This document shows, piece by piece, positions 57,836 through 64,000 of a DNA stretch of 64,000 bases. The position numbers and the translations under genes are program-made. The notes below the pieces were generated by a model. It searched no databases and was not told the origin of the DNA. It worked only from the letters and a program-made list of their open reading frames with translations. The first letter of the stretch is position 1. Each line of letters opens with the position of its first letter. The stretch is from Norana najaformis (lineage: Eukaryota > Annelida > Clitellata > Crassiclitellata > Hormogastridae), in the NCBI GenBank assembly GCA_964023275.1, contig OZ029925.1, positions 7,683,913 through 7,747,912 on the forward strand, given 5' to 3'.

Positions 57836-58245
57836 GAGAACTACACAGTTTATTTTTATATATAAAAAATAGTCTGCAGCATCGATTGCTGAAATCTATT
57901 TTTCCAGAATATTCGGAGTTGACTGCAGCTGGACATAAATTCTATTTGGAATGTTACTGCTCTCAGCTCACACTCAAAAAAGTATATAGAGTCCATCCAG
58001 AAAATAGTCTCAGGCAGCTTCTTTTTATCACTGAAAATCTGCTCGCGTTTTTAGTGTATCGAGACTTTGGTTGATATATTTGCTCCTTTAAGTTCGTAGG
58101 CTAATTATTCAGATTTGCATCAGCTGTCCTAACCGTGCGGACGGTTGAGTAATTCTGGTGAAGGATAGGCCAATTGTTGCATTCCTATTTTAACTATTAA
58201 CTATATTCTGGTTGTTATTATTATTATTGACTACACTATTAAACA
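57836..58245. other. Intergenic DNA with a short unassigned frame (57,886-58,074, +)
   Basis: A 62-codon open frame preceded by CTATTTTTCCAG, acceptor-like, has ordinary-looking composition but no domain I recognise and no clear donor. Not called as a gene. Confidence 0.25.
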
Positions 58246-58247
58246 TA

Positions 58248-58330
58248 TTATGTATGTATGTACGTAGGCCTACGTACGTACGTATGTATGTATGTATGTT
58301 TGTTTGTATGTATGTATGTATGTAAGCCTA
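58248..58330. repeat. (GTAT)n/(GTAC)n microsatellite
   Basis: Tetramers with an imperfect palindrome GTACGTAGGCCTACGTAC at 58,261. Confidence 0.93.
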
Positions 58331-58344
58331 CGTGCGTAGATATG

Positions 58345-58580
58345 TATCTGCTTACTCATATAGCGCCTTTCTAAACTTTACTAAAGCACTAAAGAACCTC
58401 ACAAAGGCTCTAAAATAACGCCTTTCGTGTAATGTAACCATAGCTGGACAGTTATATTGCGTCTTCTAGGAACCTCTCAATTTTAAGTGACGTAAAAAGA
58501 GATTCGAACTCTTCCTCAGAAGGGTGTTTCCAGCGTCGAAGGTTCTTTCGGCTGAAGCACCAGACGACCACAGCAGCAGT
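58345..58580 (-). mobile_element. SINE family G, tRNA-headed
   Basis: On minus: GGTCGTCTGGTGCTTCAGCC (A-box-like), GAAGAGTTCGAATCTC (B-box), a body with AGAGGTTCCTAGAAGACG, and the 3' end TAGAAAGGCGCTATATGAGT. Confidence 0.65.
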
Positions 58581-58600
58581 CGACTACCAACTTACCTTAA

Positions 58601-58936
58601 GTGCAGCTGATCAAGGACCTCAAACAACTGCATGCTAACCGTTCTTCTCCCTCGCAAAACTCTGTACGGCCAGTTGCTATTGCATATAGAAATCCACGCA
58701 AAGTTCATTCACCCTACATGTGTGTGGTTTTGGCGCTGGTTGTCGCGGAGATTTGTGTTCAGTGTTGCGTGACAAGGGAATCATTGAGCTGTGACTCTAT
58801 TGGACATCAGGTAATAACCGTTGCGCTCAACTGCGGTAATTATAAAGACCAGCGTGGCTGCAATACGCAGACAAATTACAAGCGATTAGGTGTAATTGCA
58901 ATTGTTGCCTTTCTGAATTTCGTTGTAGGGACTTAA
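58601..58936 (+). other. Unassigned open frame with two hydrophobic segments
   Basis: 111 codons open from a GTG; the first internal ATG is at about 58,718. Two hydrophobic stretches (CVVLALVVAEICVQCC and LGVIAIVAFLNFVVG) are visible. I recognise no family, and there is no splice or promoter support. It abuts a SINE. It may be chance. Confidence 0.2.
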
Positions 58937-59349
58937 TGGCATGTGGACTCGGACTTGAGGGATCTGCACGACAGGCTTGTGTCACAGCTTTTGTTAAGGG
59001 TGCCGGATGCTTTCAATAATTCAGTCAGCCGTGGCAGAGGCCTCTTTATCTGGACACGCCTCAACACAAGCTCCTCGTATCACTCACATAGGCCTATATT
59101 GGCTATTTGACTATATCAGAATGCGTAATTTCGAGGATTTTTAGACTTAGAAAAAATTTTATACTTAAAGCTAAGCGAACTATATACCAGCTTATTCATG
59201 AGATGTTTCCAACTCATGTATAAAAAGGAAAGTTTTGGAGGGAACATCATTCGCATTTGTGTTCCCTGAACGATAACATTGGGTGGGAAATGTTTCCTGT
59301 CCCTTAGGATTCTGATACTTATATAAAGGATTGCAATATGGAAAGTTCC

Positions 59350-59364
59350 ATCTCTATCATCATC

Positions 59365-59451
<87 letters not shown>

Positions 59452-59545
59452 GTTATCGTTATCGTTATCGTCATCGTCATCATATCCACCACCATCATCA
59501 TCATCACCATCATCATCACCATCATCATCATCATCATCCTTTCGT
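59350..59545. repeat. (ATC)n microsatellite, about 195 bp
   Basis: About 34 perfect ATC units, a short (GTTATC) stretch, then more ATC/ACC. Poly-His, poly-Ile, poly-Asp and poly-Met frames are spurious. Confidence 0.97.
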
Positions 59546-60329
59546 GACACCAGCCATTTGGCAGCGATATTCAGAATAAATGATTATCTCCGGAAATTTG
59601 TTAAATCCAGTGTTTTTCTCAGATTTAGTCCGTGTCACTATATGTCGAACCGTCTGTCCAGCGTAGATCTGGACTTCCTTTGTTTCTCTCCCCTTCGAAT
59701 GTTTTTCGATCACCTAAGATAATGTTCTGAAATTGTTTAATAGACCTATCTATATCTGCCATTTTGATAAATACCCATGTAGCGGCATCTAGCGAATACT
59801 TGAATTTTCTCACCGTGGAATAACAATGATTTCCTGATGTCATCAGTTACGTGGTGCGGCCTCTAGCGAATGCAATCTAACCAGCTATGACGAAACCCTA
59901 CTTAAGCCAGAAAGCCTTAATCATATTGAAATATATTTTTATTCAAATGAGGCAGATTAAAGTCAAGGTATCCTCTTTGATAAGGATATAATCGTATGAT
60001 AGTCATCTTTTTACTATAATCTTTGTCATCTCCATAACCGTCGTCACGGTCATCGTCATTAATCATATTGAAATATTTTTTATTCAGATGTAACAGATTC
60101 AAGTCAACATTGATTTTGCTTTGTACTTCGTGAGATTTTCTTTCACTGACAAATAGCGAGATATAAAGCGAAGTAAAGAAGAACGCATAGACAGCATAAA
60201 CGACACATAATAACGGAGTGAACATTTCAAACAGTCTAAGCTGAATCTAGTCTGTACAAGACGAAACGAACTTTGAACTGCATGCCAAAAGTCATTAATA
60301 ATTATTCCTATTAGTCCCTAAGTGCAACC
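59546..60329. other. Intergenic DNA with a small direct repeat
   Basis: AATCATATTGAAATATWTTT, TTATTCARATGARGCAGATT occurs at about 59,919 and again diverged at about 60,061, 142 bp apart. Two GCGGCMTCTAGCGAAT motifs occur at about 59,782 and 59,857. No gene recognised. Confidence 0.5.
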
Positions 60330-60565
60330 GTTTGATGAAGTACCTAAATGACACCGTAAAATAACGTTCCTAAAGTGCCACGATATCAAGTCCATTTTTA
60401 CGTGCAAACATATCCTAAAGTACCAAAGTGTCACCGTATCATAAAGTGCACCGTATCATACAAACCGAAGTAGCTTAAGCCTCAAAGTACCACGGTATCA
60501 TAAAATATCCAAGTGCCACTGCTTCCTAAAGTCCCATACTGCCACCGTAGTCTATAGTGCGAGAT
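60330..60565 (+). repeat. Degenerate 30-35-bp repeat (AAGTRCCA...CACCGTATCATAAA)
   Basis: About seven diverged units containing CCTAAAGTRCC, AAGTGCCAC and CGTATCATAAA. Confidence 0.7.
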
Positions 60566-60917
60566 CTGTTCATGGTTCCAACTTTGCTTTACCTCCAAAG
60601 AAAGCTGTTTCAAAATTTCTGTTTCACTAGCGTCCTCTAGTAACTCAGCTCTACGTGATTAGAGGTCAACATCGGGTGTACACTAAAACTTCTAGGAGGT
60701 ACAGAAAAATGAAACAGAGCGAGGATGAGCCAATCACTCGTTCGCAAATGCCAAAACCTGGAAAATGATGTTGCTATTTGTACAATCGCATGACGACTTC
60801 TCCGGTTAACCTGATCCACTTACCTATTTAAGCCATCTCTTGGTTGCAAATTGTTGGGATAAAATCTGAATAAAAGTGAGGTTCACACGCATGCACCGGG
60901 GCACCTATATAGTCTTG

Positions 60918-61133
60918 CTCTTCCCCTTATCTCACTTTCCGGTTCGATTCCAAACACCATCCACCACAGCCGTCTGACTGTCTACCAGCCTGACTCTTGG
61001 ATCTTCACCTGAAACCGAAACCTTCCTGCTTATCGATTTTGTTTTGACTGAGCGCCTGTAAATATGCTGTTTCCCGCAATTTAGCTTTCGTTGTTTGCCG
61101 TGGAAACTTCGAGTTTACGATTACGATTACAGC
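60918..61133 (+). mobile_element. SINE family A copy with (GATTAC)n tail
   Basis: GCTCTTCCCCTTATCTCAC, TTCCAAACACCATCCACCA, GCCGTCTGACTGTCTACCAG, CTGACTCTTGGATCTTCACC, ATTTTGTTTTGACTGAGCGC, CTGTAAATATGCTGTTTCCC, then GTTTACGATTACGATTACAG. Confidence 0.82.
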
Positions 61134-61660
61134 TGACCAATTATAGCCGAATTAAAACGATGTGTTCCAGTTTAATCTAGTAGTATGTAATAAAACTCAA
61201 ACTATCATTAAACAAATTTGAAAAATTTAAGTTATTAATAACTAATAACTATTAATTATAACAATTAATAACATTATTACTAATTCGTGGCAAAATTTAC
61301 AACCAATCTCGGGATTTCTACGTCAGCATTAAAACTGAGAAACAGCGAGTGCAAACTGATCATATCATAAAAGAAGTACCGCTGATTGACTTTACAACCA
61401 GCTTTTGTTATCCTCTCTAAATGGCCGCACCGATGTGACCTTTACCCTATCACGCTTGCCCATTCTCCATACGCCACCGTTTCCTCTTCCGAGAATAAAA
61501 CTGACCTGCACACTGGCCTCTGACCTGCCCTAAAGTAAACGTGACGTCAGTGGTCAGCGCTGACGTGGATGGGTCATTCGTCGCTGCTGCTGTTGTTCGC
61601 TTCGTCTTCTTAGGACTCAGAACTATCCGGGTTATTGCCTACTTTCGTATTCCGCAACAA
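61134..61660. other. Intergenic DNA, no gene recognised
   Basis: Contains a short run of TTAATAACTAATAACTATTA repeats at about 61,230-61,280; otherwise unique. Confidence 0.4.
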
Positions 61661-61699
61661 ATCTTGATTGGCGATTAGGCATTCATCTTCTGAGAATCC

Positions 61700-62485
61700 C
61701 CGGCGCCTACTCCGCTCCCTCCTCCTCCATTTTTCCTCCTCTGATTCCTCCTCGATCTCCTCCTCCTCCTCCTCCTCCTTCTCCACCTGTTCTTCTTCCT
61801 CATTCTCAGCATCCTCATCCATATCCTCCTGCACCTCCTCCCCCGCTTGCTCCTTCTACCCCACCTCCACTTCCACGTCCTTTTCATCTTCACCAACAAA
61901 TCTTCTTCTTCTAGGCTTCATCCTCTCTCCATTCCTCTTGTTACTCTCTTTCACACTGTCATCCTTCCTTCTGCTCCTCCTTCTCCTCCTTCTCCTTCTC
62001 CTCCTACTTGTCCTCGTCCTCTTCGTCCTTCCTTTCCGTTTCCTTCTCCTCCTCTTTCTCCTCTTTCTCCTCATTCTCCTTCACCTCCTTCTTCTTCTCG
62101 TTCTCTTTCTCCTCCTTCTCCTACTCCTCCTCATCCTCGTTCTCCTTCTCCTCCTTTTCTTCCTTCTCCTTCTTCCTCTCCTTCTCTTCCTCCTCCTTCT
62201 GCTTCTGCTTCTCTTCCTCCTCCTTCTCCTTCTGCTCCTCCTCCTCGTTCTTCTTATCCTTCTCCTTCTCGTCCGTCTACTTCTCCTTCTTCTTTTCCTC
62301 CTCCTCTTCCTCCTCCGTCACCTTCTCCTTCTCCATCTCCTCCTCCTCCTCCTCCGTCTCCTCCTGCTCCTCCGTCTCCTCCGTCTCCTCTGTCTCCTCC
62401 GTATCCTGCTCCTCCTCCTCCGTCTCCTTCTGCTTCTCTTCCTCCGTCTCCTCCTCCTACTCCTTCTCCTCCTTCCTCGGCGCTG
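61700..62485. repeat. Polypyrimidine (CTC/CTT)n tract of about 780 bp
   Basis: Almost unbroken C/T on plus: TCCTCCTTCTCC-type triplets and hexamers. All forward frames encode Ser/Leu/Pro runs and the minus frames Glu/Arg/Lys/Gly, up to 274 codons long, and none is a gene. It lies about 440 bp downstream of the calmodulin-like stop codon. Confidence 0.97.
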
Positions 62486-62874
62486 TAGCTGACCAAAGAA
62501 ATCAATCTCTCCGACGCGTCCGAGTCCGTCCGTCCGCGGGCAGCGATCTGAGAAGCGCAGACAGACACACAGATAAACCAACGTACAAAGAGACAGAGTC
62601 TTAAAGAGACACACAGACCGACAGAAGGGTGCAACGGCCGTAGAAATGTCATCTCAAAGCGTCGGCGTGTCGCATGGGGGGACCGCGGGCACACGTCCCC
62701 CTCCACTGGCTTTCCGTCTCATCGGTATGAAGACAAGAGCACGTGACCCCTACGCCATTTCCACTGGATAAACGGCAAGAACAATCGGAATAGAAACGCA
62801 AATGGTACCAGCGGCGCATGCCCCGTTGGACGGGGAATCAGCGCAAGCGCCAGTAAATCAGGATCTGCCTTTGT

Positions 62875-62906
62875 TGTCGTCGTCGTCGTCGTTGTTGTTG
62901 TTGTTA
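62875..62906. repeat. (GTC)n(GTT)n microsatellite
   Basis: Five GTC then five GTT triplets, about 15 bp beyond the calmodulin-like stop. Confidence 0.9.
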
Positions 62907-62919
62907 TCTGTCGTTCGGC

Positions 62920-62945
62920 TCAACGTAGGATCATCCGAGAAAACT
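62920..62945 (-). CDS. Calmodulin-like protein, 26-nt terminal coding exon
   Basis: On minus, acceptor TGCGCTTGTAG|AG is followed by TTTTCTCGGATGATCCTACG and TTGA. With the phase-1 donor of the upstream exon it completes EF-hand 4 as NYEEFSRMILR-stop. Calmodulin ends NYEEFVTMMTSK at the same place, so position, phase and length all agree. The last Glu of the EF loop (position 12, essential for calcium ligation) is encoded by the split codon. Too short to appear as an open frame by itself. A longer competing reading near 63.2 kb was rejected because it breaks the EF loop. Confidence 0.75.
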
Positions 62946-63536
62946 CTACAAGCGCATGACAAGAAGACATTTATATAGCTCCAGTGTAACCTCCCCAAAA
63001 GTAAGAACAGCAGGCGGATTCATAAATTTCTGCTTTACATGTGCATTCCATATTGAAATGGTTCGAGAGATTCGATGCGGTTCGACAAACGAACTTCCGT
63101 CTAGTATCTCTCGAAGTCTGTTGTTTCGAAGCAAGTCGTAAAGATCTCTAGTCCTGATTGCCTCTTACAGAAACCGATTGCCATTCGGAGAAACTCGCCC
63201 TGTGCGGCTATAAAACTATGGTCCAACTTGGACGAAACAAAAATTGTTGTCGCCTTTTGTTTTCGATTTCTTTGCTCATCAAAGGCAGACAGATGTCTTC
63301 CAGACCTCCCCACTCGTGTATGTATATATGCATGTATGTATGTATGCACCATACCTCCTTTTTTAACCTGACTTACTGGCCTAACTCGACCTGACTTTGC
63401 CTTACGATGCCTGACCTTACCTTGACCTTAAAGCAACTCGTCTTCGTCCACGAGTCCTTAATCGTAGCGTAAGGAAAGGGGGTTGGACGTGAGGGCGACT
63501 GGGGCGGAAGAAGGGGGGATGAGCAGAAGAAAGAAC

Positions 63537-63779
63537 CTTCGTAGTTGATAGCACCGTCTCCATCGATGTCAGCTTCCGATACCATCTCGTTGAACTCGTC
63601 TTCCGTCAGCTTCTCGCCGAGGTTCGTCATGACGTATCGTAGTTCTTCGGCGCTGATCAGTCCACTGCCATCCTTGTCGAAGATCCGGAACGCCTCACGG
63701 ATATCCGATTGGAGGTCCTCCTCGACGAACTTACGCGCCATCAGCCGCAGGAACTCCAGGAAGTCGACCGTTCCACTTC
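63537..63779 (-). CDS. Calmodulin-like protein, penultimate exon (EF-hands 3-4), 5' part outside the window
   Basis: 243 nt; acceptor GCTCTATAG|GA and donor CGAAG|GTTCTT, both phase 1. It encodes the end of EF-hand 2 ([16 protein letters not shown]), complete EF-hand 3 with loop [12 protein letters not shown], and EF-hand 4 loop [11 protein letters not shown] completed by the next exon. [31 protein letters not shown] and EADIDGDG are nearly those of calmodulin, but [10 protein letters not shown] and NEMVSE differ, so it is a divergent calmodulin paralogue or calmodulin-like protein. All ligand positions of loops 3 and 4 are intact, so both should bind calcium. EF-hand 1 and most of EF-hand 2 must lie beyond position 64,000. 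The target is unknown. Confidence 0.93.
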
Positions 63780-63784
63780 CTATA

Positions 63785-63880
63785 GAGCGCAAGGATCGAC
63801 GAGTAATTGTTATTGTAATTGTAATTTAATATTTATAAAGCGCCTCTTAGAGAATAAACTCAACAGAGGCGCTCCCGACC
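63785..63880 (-). mobile_element. SINE family I tail just upstream of the calmodulin-like exon
   Basis: On minus: GAGCGCCTCTGTTGAGTTTA, TTCTCTAAGAGGCGC, TTTATAAATATTAAATTAC, then AATTACAATAACAATTAC. It matches 42.04 kb. It ends about 25 bp from the splice acceptor, so part of the tail lies in the likely branch-point zone. Confidence 0.7.
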
Positions 63881-64000
63881 CGAACAAGTAAAATCACTGT
63901 TAAACAGTACAGTCTTCAGGGTCAGAGCTTTAGGTATGGTAAAGTAAGATAAGCTACGATAATATAATGCAATGCAAGGTAAGATGTTATATCAGATAAG

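Noticed and set aside
61668..62604. Open frames of 198-274 codons (Ser/Leu/Pro-rich)
   Set aside because: They lie wholly in a C/T repeat where all forward frames are open; composition is pure low complexity.
63101..63352. Alternative terminal exon of the calmodulin-like gene ending in a GEFLRMAIGFC-type reading
   Set aside because: It would place Ala instead of Glu at EF-loop position 12 and add a long unrelated tail. The exon at 62,920-62,945 fits phase, length and motif better.

Overview
The window is animal nuclear DNA. Coding sequence is sparse and split by introns, long introns are full of microsatellites, and short retroposons with tRNA-like heads are dispersed throughout. It contains a homeobox gene (EMX / empty spiracles), a leucine-zipper putative tumor suppressor (LZTS/Fez1) gene and a calmodulin-like gene, so the source is a metazoan, probably a bilaterian. 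The abundant (TA), (CTGT), (ACAT) and (ATC) tracts, and retroposon tails of the GGCGCTATATAAAT type, would suit a marine invertebrate such as a lophotrochozoan or a non-vertebrate deuterostome. I cannot fix the phylum from sequence alone. No prokaryotic features, rRNA, CRISPR or clear functional tRNA gene was seen.

Layout. Positions 1-18,058 are intergenic: microsatellites, minisatellites (96 bp x3; 38 bp), one non-autonomous hAT-type DNA transposon (6,047-6,909 with 8-bp target duplications), an inverted repeat near 9.95 kb and several SINE fragments. Positions 18,059-27,765 (+) hold a four-exon LZTS-family gene with a likely 3' UTR to about 28.4 kb. Positions 28.4-31.6 kb are intergenic and SINE-rich. 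Positions 32,048-54,192 (-) hold a three-exon EMX homeobox gene. Its second intron is about 18.5 kb, made mostly of simple repeats and SINEs with a few GC-richer unique islands. Its first intron appears to be a GC-AG intron. Positions 54.2-62.9 kb are upstream or intergenic. Positions 62,920-63,779 (-) hold the last two coding exons of a calmodulin-like gene whose 5' part lies beyond the right edge.

The exon joins were built by hand. Each join keeps reading phase and restores a conserved family segment: the homeodomain across the Q44/V45 intron, EF-hand 4 completed by a 26-nt exon, and the Fez1 coiled coil. The three genes are not known to act together. EMX is a developmental transcription factor, LZTS proteins are cytoplasmic or postsynaptic scaffolds, and calmodulin-like proteins are calcium sensors.

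The main non-genic theme is that several SINE families with different tRNA-like heads share a related 3' end (GGCGCTATANAAAT-like), and each is followed by a different simple repeat. Many microsatellites here look like expanded retroposon tails. The most unusual gene-level observations are the LZTS exon-3 donor lying in the first unit of a ten-copy 20-bp tandem repeat, the apparent GC donor of EMX intron 1, the 26-nt terminal coding exon of the calmodulin-like gene, and a CRE-palindrome-bearing repeat just past the EMX stop codon.
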